A stretch of 5,363 nucleotides of DNA, taken from positions 1-5,363 of the forward strand of contig JAPHUG010000510.1 of assembly GCA_026197195.1 (NCBI GenBank), written 5' to 3'. Each line of letters opens with the position of its first letter. The stretch's first letter is position 1. The notes under the pieces were generated by a model. It saw only the letters and a program-made list of their open reading frames with translations, was not told the DNA's origin and did not search any database. Both the position numbers and the translations under genes were made by a program. Of the stretch, positions 1 to 5,363 are shown in pieces. This stretch comes from Sedimenticola sp. Its GTDB lineage: Bacteria; Pseudomonadota; Gammaproteobacteria; Chromatiales; Chromatiaceae.

Positions 1-30
1 CAGAGCAGCTCACCGATGAGTCGTGAGCGG

Positions 31-2310
31 CTAATCCTCTTCCATCGGCTCGGCGAATGAGCACTCCTTCTGTGGACAGACCTTCTCGGTTCCTTTGCGC
101 TTGGTTGTCTTGATGGTCAGGACCGGCCAGCCACAGCTGGGGCAGGGTTCTGCTATAGGTTCATTCCAGGTGGCGTAATCGCAATCGGGATAGGTTGAGC
201 AAGAGTAGAAAATTTTTCCCCGCCGTGATTTCCGTTTCATCAGGGTGCCCTTGTTGCATTTTGGGCATTCCACGCCGGTATCTTCCGGTTTTTCAAGCGG
301 TTCGATATGGCGGCATTTGGGGTAGTTGCTGCAGCCAATGAATTTGCCGTATTTTCCCCGTTTGATGACCAGGTCGGATTCGCATTCCGGGCACTTTCTG
401 TCTGCGACGATTTCCGGTGCTTCCTGCTCTTTCTTGTCGCCGTTCAGGTCGCGGGTGTAATCGCATTCCGGGTAGTTGGTGCAGCCGATAAAGCGGCCAT
501 GGCGTCCCAAGCGGATAGAGAGTGGCTTGCCGCAGGTGGGGCATGCCTCTTCCAGTGCTTCGTGGGTCACGTCGCTGCGCTTAACATTCTCTTCGGTGTG
601 GTCGATGCGCTGTTTGAAGGGGGACCAGAACTGTCTGAGTAGGGGAATCCACTCCTCTTCGCCACGGGAGATGGCATCCAGCTCATCCTCCAGCTTGGCG
701 GTGAAGTCGTAATCCACGTACTGGGTAAAGTACTGGGTAAGGAACTTCTTGACCACCCGGCCAACATCGGTGGGATAGAAGCGCTTCTTTTCCAGTTGGA
801 CGTATTCACGGTCCTGAAGCGTCGAAATAATCGAGGCATAGGTAGAGGGGCGGCCAATGCCGTGCTCTTCCAGGGCCTTGACCAGGCTGGCCTCACTGTA
901 GCGCGGTGGCGGCTCAGTGAAGTGCTGTTCCGGACGAATCTTGTTCAGGGTGATCTGCTCACCCTCAACCAGAGGTGGCAGTAACTTTTCGTCGCCATCC
1001 CCCTTTTTGGCATCATCCACGCTCTCCATGTAGACCGTCATAAAGCCCGGATTGGCAACCGTGGAGCCATTGGCACGAAAGTTATTGCCATCGCCACAGC
1101 TCATGTCGGCTGCCACGGTGTCAATGGTGGCATGAATCATCTGACAGGCGATGGTCCGCTTCCAGATCAGCTCATAGAGGCGATGCTGATCTTTGGTCAG
1201 GTGCTCTTTTAGTTCATTGGGCAGGCGCAGGATCGAGGTGGTACGAATCGCTTCGTGCGCCTCCTGGGCGTTCTTTGACTTGGTCTTAAACTGCCGCGGC
1301 TGCTTGGGGAGTTGGTCGGCACCATACTGCTGACTGATGAACTCGCGCAGCTCATTGACGGCGTCTTCCGACAAATTGACGGAGTCGGTACGCATATAGG
1401 TAATCAGGCCGGTTGCGCCACTGCCGGTATCGATACCCTCATAGAGTTGCTGGGCGGTCCTCATGGTGCGTTGCGCTGTGAAACCCAGCTTGCGTGAGGC
1501 CTCCTGCTGCAGGGTGGAGGTAGTGAAGGGGGCCGCAGGATTACGCTTGCGCTGTTTCTTCTGGACTTTCTCAACGGTCAGCACACCCTGGGCCGCTTTC
1601 AGCAGCAACTGTTCGGCTTCGGTGGCTGAATCCCCGTTGTTAATATCAAACTGGTCAAGCTTGTCGCCCTTGTAGTGGGTGAGCTTGGCACTGAAGGGCT
1701 GATCCTCTTTCAGCAGGTCAGCTTCGATGGTCCAGTATTCCCGGGCGACAAAGGCCTCGATCTCCTCCTCCCGCTCGACAATCATCCGCAGGGCGGGGCT
1801 TTGAACCCGGCCGGCTGAGAGGCCGCGCCGAATCTTTTTCCAGAGCAGGGGCGACAGGTTGAAGCCCACCAGATAGTCCAGCGCACGCCGGGCTTGCTGG
1901 GCATTCACCAGGTCCATGGAGAGGTCACGCGGTTTCTCTACTGCTTCCTGCAGGGCCTTCTTGGTGATCTCGTTGAACACGACCCGTTCAACCGTCTTGT
2001 TTTTCAGTAGTTTGCGGTTATTAAGCAGCTCGTAGAGATGCCATGAAATGGCCTCACCCTCGCGATCCGGGTCAGTAGCTAGTATCAGGGTGTCCGACTT
2101 TTTCAGTGCCTTGGCGATGGCTTGCACGTGCCGGTCGTTACGTTCAATGACCTGGTACTTCATGGCAAAATCATGGGCAGGATCTACCGCGCCCTCTTTA
2201 GGGACCAGGTCTCTCACATGGCCATAAGATGCCAGGACTTCGTATTCGGAGCCCAAGTACTTTTTGATGGTCTTACACTTGGCAGGTGATTCTACAATAA
2301 CCAGCTTCAT
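31..2310 (-). CDS. topA: DNA topoisomerase I (type IA) with four C-terminal zinc ribbons
   Basis: Cytoplasmic type IA topoisomerase. It relaxes negatively supercoiled DNA by Mg-dependent single-strand cleavage through a 5'-phosphotyrosine link. The 759 residues start with a Toprim domain: VIVESPAK at 4-11 with Glu7 and Lys11, and DPDREGE at 80-86 with the metal residues Asp80, Asp82 and Glu84. The core follows with PFTTSTLQQEA (261-271), the catalytic motif GLITYMRTDS (301-310; nucleophile Tyr305, Arg307), EAHEAIRTT (from 350, His352) and HGIGRPSTYASI (483-494). Four tetracysteine ribbons close the protein: Cys590/593/610/616, 640/643/660/666, 682/685/704/710 and 723/726/745/750. It is shorter than the 865-residue E. 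coli enzyme but has every core motif, so it is probably active. Codons upstream in frame reach a stop within 12 bases, so ATG at 2310 is the earliest start. No clear Shine-Dalgarno sequence precedes it. It lies 121 bases after smg and may have its own promoter. The stop is TAG. Confidence 0.98.
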   Translation of the reverse strand: MKLVIVESPAKCKTIKKYLGSEYEVLASYGHVRDLVPKEGAVDPAHDFAMKYQVIERNDRHVQAIAKALKKSDTLILATDPDREGEAISWHLYELLNNRKLLKNKTVERVVFNEITKKALQEAVEKPRDLSMDLVNAQQARRALDYLVGFNLSPLLWKKIRRGLSAGRVQSPALRMIVEREEEIEAFVAREYWTIEADLLKEDQPFSAKLTHYKGDKLDQFDINNGDSATEAEQLLLKAAQGVLTVEKVQKKQRKRNPAAPFTTSTLQQEASRKLGFTAQRTMRTAQQLYEGIDTGSGATGLITYMRTDSVNLSEDAVNELREFISQQYGADQLPKQPRQFKTKSKNAQEAHEAIRTTSILRLPNELKEHLTKDQHRLYELIWKRTIACQMIHATIDTVAADMSCGDGNNFRANGSTVANPGFMTVYMESVDDAKKGDGDEKLLPPLVEGEQITLNKIRPEQHFTEPPPRYSEASLVKALEEHGIGRPSTYASIISTLQDREYVQLEKKRFYPTDVGRVVKKFLTQYFTQYVDYDFTAKLEDELDAISRGEEEWIPLLRQFWSPFKQRIDHTEENVKRSDVTHEALEEACPTCGKPLSIRLGRHGRFIGCTNYPECDYTRDLNGDKKEQEAPEIVADRKCPECESDLVIKRGKYGKFIGCSNYPKCRHIEPLEKPEDTGVECPKCNKGTLMKRKSRRGKIFYSCSTYPDCDYATWNEPIAEPCPSCGWPVLTIKTTKRKGTEKVCPQKECSFAEPMEED

Positions 2311-2337
2311 CGCATTCGTTCAGTAAGTTGTTAGCTA

Positions 2338-2376
2338 AATTTATCAGAACGGACAGACCATGATCTGTCCGCTACG
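2338..2376 (-). promoter_or_regulatory. possible topA promoter region overlapping the inverted repeat
   Basis: Read on the minus strand, a GATAAA hexamer (4 of 6 bases of the -10 consensus) lies just after the inverted repeat. A GGACAG or CGGACA hexamer that partly matches the -35 consensus lies in the first repeat arm, about 19-20 bases upstream, which is longer than ideal. Both boxes are weak, so this is only a candidate. A separate topA promoter is plausible because the 121-base spacer is the longest between these genes and because topA is regulated by supercoiling in other bacteria. Confidence 0.2.
2350..2371. repeat. 8-bp perfect inverted repeat in the smg-topA spacer
   Basis: Arms CGGACAGA (2350-2357) and TCTGTCCG (2364-2371) are exact reverse complements around a 6-base centre. 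It lies 40 bases upstream of the topA start and 60 bases after the smg stop. On the minus strand the stem is followed by TTCTGATAAATTT, which is AT-rich but not a clean T-run. It could be a weak terminator or attenuator after smg, an operator for a topA promoter, or a REP-like unit. The sequence alone does not decide between these. Confidence 0.6.
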
Positions 2377-2431
2377 GTTTAATCGTCTTTCAATTCGGTG
2401 TGTATGTGCGCTGCTGGCTCGTAACGGGCAA

Positions 2432-2911
2432 TCAGTGCAGATAGGCAGGAATGTCGTTGTACACTAACTCTTCCATCTGTGCAAAAGCCATCTCCTGTCC
2501 AGGCTGATTGATCAGCACCATCAATACCACCCATTTGAGTTCATCAACGCCAATAGTGTGCGTGCCCAGTGCAATTGCGCGATCAATCACCAATTCGCGG
2601 CCAGCGGGATTAAGGATATTGTTCTGCTCCAGAAACAGTAGCAGTCCTCTGGAGTCCGTATCAATCCGGCGTTGCTCCTCATCCGTATAGATGCGGGTGG
2701 ATACCTGAGGTTGGTGGGGGAAGTGATCCTCAGGGGTTTGGCGCAGGGCCAGTTCATCCATCCACTGAAAGGCCTTGTTGACCTCCTGTTCAGGAAAACC
2801 AGCCTGGATCAGTTCATCATGGATCTGGCCTTGATCGGAAATCGGATCCTGATCGTTGTCCATGTAGTTCTCATAAAGGTATATGAGGATGTCTACAACG
2901 TTTTCGTTCAT
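2432..2911 (-). CDS. smg: Smg family protein (DUF494)
   Basis: Smg/DUF494 is a small, probably cytoplasmic protein family with no established biochemical function. This one has 159 residues, against about 157 in E. coli. It shares the family signatures: an N-terminal VVDILIYLYENYM segment (5-17), the central RIYTDEEQRRIDTDSRGLLL (73-92) and FLEQNNILN block, the helix ELKWVVLMVLINQPG (124-138), and the C-terminal AQMEELVYND...YLH. No signal peptide or membrane segment is evident. Translation starts at ATG 2911 with a good AAGGA six bases upstream. That ribosome site directly follows, and shares bases with, the second arm of a perfect palindrome. Position after dprA is the standard gammaproteobacterial order. 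E. coli has yrdD downstream of smg, whereas here it is full-length topA. The assignment is firm and the function is unknown. Confidence 0.96.
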   Translation of the reverse strand: MNENVVDILIYLYENYMDNDQDPISDQGQIHDELIQAGFPEQEVNKAFQWMDELALRQTPEDHFPHQPQVSTRIYTDEEQRRIDTDSRGLLLFLEQNNILNPAGRELVIDRAIALGTHTIGVDELKWVVLMVLINQPGQEMAFAQMEELVYNDIPAYLH

Positions 2912-2921
2912 GCTGCGTCCT

Positions 2922-2940
2922 TTATTGGCTAAGCCAATAA
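2922..2940. repeat. 19-bp perfect palindrome upstream of smg
   Basis: Arms TTATTGGCT (2922-2930) and AGCCAATAA (2932-2940) are exact reverse complements around one base. On the minus strand the last bases of the palindrome run into AAGGA, the smg ribosome site. As DNA it looks like a dimeric-repressor operator. As RNA it would form a stem-loop beside or partly over the Shine-Dalgarno sequence. No T-run follows on either strand, so it is not an ordinary terminator. Confidence 0.7.
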
Positions 2941-2941
2941 G

Positions 2942-2959
2942 TGTCGGTAAAAGCCGACA
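2942..2959. repeat. 6-bp inverted repeat adjacent to the smg palindrome
   Basis: Arms TGTCGG (2942-2947) and CCGACA (2954-2959) are exact reverse complements around TAAAAG. It lies one base from the 19-bp palindrome, so the two could stack as tandem stem-loops in the dprA-smg transcript. No T-run follows in either direction. It may be a REP/BIME-like unit or an mRNA-stabilising structure after dprA. Confidence 0.6.
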
Positions 2960-2970
2960 TAATCTGTAAA

Positions 2971-4158
2971 TTAGTGTTGTTCGGTGCCTATCTTTCCGGT
3001 TCGACTGAAGCGTCCGCCTGGCGCAGCTGAGACAAAACCTTCAAGCTCAAGTAGGAGAAGCATGGAGGAAACCGCGTCTGCGGTCAATCCGCTGCGCTGA
3101 ATGAGCTGGTCGATGGGTGTTGGGTCGTAGTCCAGTGCACTCATCAGTTGTTCATAGTCGCTATCCCATTGCCGGGGTGAGCCAGCCGCTTCGGTTTGAG
3201 GTGACTGTGCCTGCTGCAGCTCGGTTGCCAATAAGGGGGCGAGCTCCTCCAGGATATCACCGGCGGTCTCCACCAGTTTGGCACCCTGTCGGATGAGTGC
3301 ATGGCATCCCCTGGCCAGTGGGTTATGGATTGAGCCTGGAATGGCAAAGACCTCGCGGCCCTGTTCAGTAGCGAGTCTGGCCGTAATCAGCGAACCGCTC
3401 TTTTGCGCCGCCTCGACTACCAGTGTGCCGAGGCTCATTCCGCTAATGATGCGGTTACGCCGGGGGAAATTGGATGGAATGGGTGGCGTGCCTGGAGGCA
3501 GTTCGGATATCAGGGCGCCCTGGTTTGCGATCTGATGGGCCAGTTCGCGATGCCGGGCCGGGTAGACCCGATCAAGCCCGGTACCGGTAACGGCAATGGT
3601 CGGTGTTTGTGTCTTTAGCGCCCCCTGATGTGCCGCGCCATCGATGCCAGCCGCCAGTCCACTGGTAATTGTGAGTCCGGCCCCGGCCAAAAAACGGGCG
3701 AACTCAGCAGCGGTTTCACGCCCGCTGGCGGACGGGTTTCTTGATCCAACGATCGCGATTTGCGGGTTGTTAAGCACCGCGGGGTCACCCTGTATAAAGA
3801 GCAGTGGCGGGGCGTCTTCACTCTCCGCCAGCAGGCTGGGGTAGCGCGCATCCTGTCGCGTGATCAAATGGCGCTGCTCTCCCTCCAGCCAGCGCAGGTC
3901 GGCTTCCACGGAGGCCCACGAGGGATTTCGCAGGAAGTCGACACTCTCCTGTTTCAGGCCTTTATGGGCCGGGTGTTGATGGGTAAAAAGTAACTCGGGG
4001 TTACCACCCACAAGGCCCAGCAGTCGGTTAATCCGCCGACTGCCGAGTCCAGGTGTGCGGTTTAGGGCCAGCCAAAACCGAAGTGGGCTGGTGCTGTTTC
4101 GGCAGTTCTCATCCGTGATCTGCTGAGTGGTATTTTCACTCGATTCCTGATTTTGCAT
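2971..4158 (-). CDS. dprA: DNA processing protein DprA (Smf)
   Basis: DprA binds incoming single-stranded DNA in the cytoplasm during natural transformation, shields it and loads RecA. In non-transforming bacteria its role is less clear. The 395 residues carry an N-terminal helical/HhH-like part (about 26-75, RFWLALNRTPGLG). The Rossmann-like DprA fold follows at about 98-305, with IAIVGSRNPS (134-143), TSGLAAGIDGAAH (165-177), FPRRNRIISG (231-240), SGSLITARLA (254-263) and FAIPGSIHNPLARGCH (271-286). A C-terminal winged-helix domain lies at about 333-388 (PIDQLIQRSGLTADAVSSMLLLLELEG, from 348). A polar 20-residue leader precedes the conserved start. A TGA in frame 12 bases upstream fixes ATG 4158 as the first possible start. 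The gene begins 31 bases after tsaP, so the two are probably cotranscribed. The only strong Shine-Dalgarno sequence is set unusually far upstream (see the regulatory entry). Confidence 0.97.
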   Translation of the reverse strand: MQNQESSENTTQQITDENCRNSTSPLRFWLALNRTPGLGSRRINRLLGLVGGNPELLFTHQHPAHKGLKQESVDFLRNPSWASVEADLRWLEGEQRHLITRQDARYPSLLAESEDAPPLLFIQGDPAVLNNPQIAIVGSRNPSASGRETAAEFARFLAGAGLTITSGLAAGIDGAAHQGALKTQTPTIAVTGTGLDRVYPARHRELAHQIANQGALISELPPGTPPIPSNFPRRNRIISGMSLGTLVVEAAQKSGSLITARLATEQGREVFAIPGSIHNPLARGCHALIRQGAKLVETAGDILEELAPLLATELQQAQSPQTEAAGSPRQWDSDYEQLMSALDYDPTPIDQLIQRSGLTADAVSSMLLLLELEGFVSAAPGGRFSRTGKIGTEQH

Positions 4159-4180
4159 CTGCCGCGCTCAAGCGCCCTCC
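4159..4180 (-). promoter_or_regulatory. structured ribosome binding site of dprA
   Basis: On the minus strand GGAGG (4180-4176) is the only strong Shine-Dalgarno match before dprA, but it ends 17 bases from the ATG. The self-complementary GCGCTTGAGCGC (4175-4164) lies directly between them and can fold as a 4-bp GC stem with a UUGA loop. Folding removes 12 bases and leaves GGCAG, a 5-base spacer, which is near the normal distance. The alternative is that dprA starts on the weak GAG within this hairpin, or by translational coupling to tsaP. Confidence 0.45.
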
Positions 4181-4189
4181 GGTATTGAT

Positions 4190-5227
4190 TTATGGGTTGC
4201 GAACCCGGTCAAGTACATTGATGGCGCGGGTCGCTTCCATGACCAGCGCAAAGCTGACCTTCTCAAAGGTACGGAAGACCATCAGAAGGCCGGCCTCTTC
4301 GTCAGGCAGGGTGACGGTATCGGTCGGGTCTTTGGATACGATATCCCGAATCGATTCGCCGCGATGGTCAATGGCCAGGACACTGCCGGGCTCCAGTCCG
4401 TCACGGGCGCCACGGTCCAGGACCACAACATTGTATTGGCCAATTTGCGTAACACCATTAAGTACGGAGATGATGCTGCCCGTCACTTCCTGGCTGGGGG
4501 CGGCGGGGTAGAAGGCGTTCAGGGGTGTATCTTCCGATACCGGGAGTAGCCGGTCACCCTTGATGATTTCCAGCTCCATATCGGAGAGCATCAGGGTGGC
4601 GGGGTCGCCGGTTTTCAGCAGCTCACTGCTACTGATGAAGAGAGCCTCATAGCCCAGTACTTCACCGGTTTCGGCGTCCTTGTAGGCATCGCCGGGACGA
4701 ACTACATCAAACTTTTTGTTGTCAGTAGTTTCAATGGACCTGACATAGGCCTTAATGTCGTTACTGCCGATGATGTGCTCATCTGCAAAGGCCACCACAT
4801 AGGGCGCGCTCTCCATGTCATCCTTGTCCAGGACATAGGGCCGGGTAAGGAACTGGTGGATGGCGTCGATGGGAATGGCGGGTATGGCCCCGTCAAGCAG
4901 GGTTGATCGGACCTGCGGTGAGAGTTTGACCAGTGATCCCCTCTGCAAACCCAGTCGAGGCTGGCCGTTAACATAGGTCATTGTGATAATATCACCCGGA
5001 TAGATCAGGTGAGGGTTGGCAATTTGCGGGTTAACGTGCCAAACGTCGGGCCAGCGCCAGGGGTCCCTGAGGAATCGCCCGGAAATGTCCCAGAGTGTGT
5101 CTCCCTTGACCACTACGTATCGATCCGGGTGGTTCGGGTTAACGGCGACGGTGTCGGCTGCCAGTGCTCCCCAGGAGATGAGCAGGCCGAAAACCAGGCA
5201 GGCGAGCTTGTTGCTAGACGTAAACAT
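4190..5227 (-). CDS. tsaP: TsaP-like secreted LysM protein (type IV pilus secretin-associated)
   Basis: TsaP binds peptidoglycan in the periplasm and helps anchor the outer-membrane PilQ secretin of type IV pili. This 345-residue protein has a Sec signal peptide with a hydrophobic core at about 8-22 and likely cleavage after ALA at 23. A LysM domain spans about 35-83 (YVVVKGDTLWDISGRFL, then DPWRWPDVW...NPQIANPHLIYPGD). A middle region follows, including TGEVLGYEALFI (187-198) and IIKGDRLLP (221-229). The C-terminal domain at about 248-343 (GSIISVLNGVTQIGQYNVVVLDRGARDGLEPGSVLA) resembles the FlgT C-terminal fold that occurs in TsaP. The order LysM gene then dprA, divergent from def, matches Pseudomonas PA0020-PA0021, where PA0020 is the TsaP homologue. 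ATG 5227 has AAGGG six bases upstream. The LysM and signal-peptide calls are firm. The specific TsaP role rests on domain order and neighbourhood, and no other pilus genes are visible here. Confidence 0.85.
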   Translation of the reverse strand: MFTSSNKLACLVFGLLISWGALAADTVAVNPNHPDRYVVVKGDTLWDISGRFLRDPWRWPDVWHVNPQIANPHLIYPGDIITMTYVNGQPRLGLQRGSLVKLSPQVRSTLLDGAIPAIPIDAIHQFLTRPYVLDKDDMESAPYVVAFADEHIIGSNDIKAYVRSIETTDNKKFDVVRPGDAYKDAETGEVLGYEALFISSSELLKTGDPATLMLSDMELEIIKGDRLLPVSEDTPLNAFYPAAPSQEVTGSIISVLNGVTQIGQYNVVVLDRGARDGLEPGSVLAIDHRGESIRDIVSKDPTDTVTLPDEEAGLLMVFRTFEKVSFALVMEATRAINVLDRVRNP

Positions 5228-5265
5228 GGCGATCCCTTTGCGTTGACTGTTTTAATCCGGGTATC

Positions 5266-5301
5266 CAGGAAATCTGGCCAGATTGACAGTCCAGAATCCT
5301 G
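5266..5301. repeat. imperfect inverted repeat in the divergent promoter region
   Basis: CAGGA and TCTGG (5266-5277, two bases apart) pair with CCAGA and TCCTG (5291-5301, one base apart), leaving a 13-base centre. Nested at the left is an exact 14-bp palindrome, AATCTGGCCAGATT (5271-5284). Together they form a dense dyad cluster between the two divergent genes, which looks like a regulator-binding region. No terminator-like T-run is present. Confidence 0.45.
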
Positions 5302-5313
5302 TATCATCATAAT
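5283..5313 (+). promoter_or_regulatory. candidate promoter for the rightward divergent gene
   Basis: A perfect TTGACA -35 box (5283-5288) is followed, after 19 bases, by CATAAT (5308-5313), 5 of 6 bases of the -10 consensus. The spacer is two bases over optimum. TATCAT at 5302-5307 also scores 5 of 6 but is only 13 bases away. The first two bases of the -35 box belong to the 14-bp palindrome, so a bound repressor would block it. The direction fits the ATG at 5361. Confidence 0.4.
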
Positions 5314-5360
5314 GTTAGCGAATTATTTTAGCTTTGTACTATAGATTGACGGAAAACCCA

Positions 5361-5363
5361 ATG
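5361..5363 (+). CDS. probable start codon of a truncated divergent gene (def by context)
   Basis: The window ends on an ATG preceded by ACGGA with a 7-base spacer and by a candidate promoter on the same strand. In Pseudomonas and many other gammaproteobacteria the gene divergent from the LysM-dprA pair is def (peptide deformylase), followed by fmt and rsmB. No residue beyond Met is visible, so the identity is inferred from gene order only. Confidence 0.35.

Noticed and set aside
8..28. 6-bp inverted repeat GCTCAC/GTGAGC just downstream of the topA stop
   Set aside because: The 9-base loop is long and no T-run follows on the minus strand, so it is not supported as a terminator. Short dyads of this size are expected by chance.
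307..642. Plus-strand open frame of 111 codons within topA
   Set aside because: It lies opposite the zinc-ribbon coding region, which is clearly real on the minus strand. It has no recognisable domain and no own context, so it is a shadow frame.
2331..2338. 8-bp palindrome TTAGCTAA before topA
   Set aside because: It is too short and AT-rich to stand out from chance.
2344..2361. Five-codon minus-strand ORF (M-V-C-P-F) inside the smg-topA hairpin
   Set aside because: It has no ribosome site and no leader-peptide character such as repeated regulatory codons. Its overlap with the dyad is probably accidental.
2672..2932. Plus-strand open frame of 86 codons opposite smg
   Set aside because: smg is firmly identified on the other strand. 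The antisense frame has no motif support.
5009..5344. Plus-strand open frame of 111 codons over the tsaP start and the divergent spacer
   Set aside because: Most of it is antisense to the signal peptide and LysM domain of tsaP. It shows no family motif, and it runs through the candidate promoter.

Overview
The window is a compact bacterial chromosome segment with four genes on the minus strand. In transcription order they are a TsaP-like LysM protein (5227 to 4190), dprA (4158 to 2971), smg (2911 to 2432) and topA (2310 to 31). All four were identified from protein sequence motifs. The gaps are 31, 59 and 121 bases, so the first three genes look like one operon, and topA may be partly independent. 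Coding density is high. There is no gene-free stretch longer than about 135 bases, and I see no rRNA, tRNA, insertion sequence or CRISPR array.

The content points to a gammaproteobacterium outside the enterics, with a moderate G+C level. Smg (DUF494) is essentially a beta/gammaproteobacterial family. A LysM protein beside dprA and divergent from def matches the Pseudomonas type of locus. topA directly after smg is an arrangement I recall from Xanthomonas-like and other non-enteric gammaproteobacteria. A sulfur-oxidising or Chromatiales-like host is possible, but the sequence does not prove it.

Region by region: bases 1-30 are the 3' flank of topA. Bases 31-2310 are DNA topoisomerase I with four tetracysteine zinc ribbons. 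Bases 2311-2431 are a leader or spacer with an 8-bp inverted repeat and no clear ribosome site for topA. Bases 2432-2911 are smg. Bases 2912-2970 hold two back-to-back perfect inverted repeats. Bases 2971-4158 are dprA. Bases 4159-4189 hold a Shine-Dalgarno set far from the dprA start, with a small hairpin between them. Bases 4190-5227 are the TsaP-like gene. Bases 5228-5360 are a divergent promoter region with a perfect TTGACA box overlapped by a 14-bp palindrome. The last three bases are an ATG that fits the start of a divergent gene, by context probably def.

Functionally, TsaP anchors the type IV pilus secretin to peptidoglycan, DprA loads RecA on incoming single-stranded DNA, and TopA relaxes negative supercoils. 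The first two are steps of natural transformation. Smg has no established role. I see no wholly new system here. The most unusual signals are small non-coding structures: the structured dprA ribosome site, the tandem palindromes before smg, and the operator-like palindrome in the divergent promoter.
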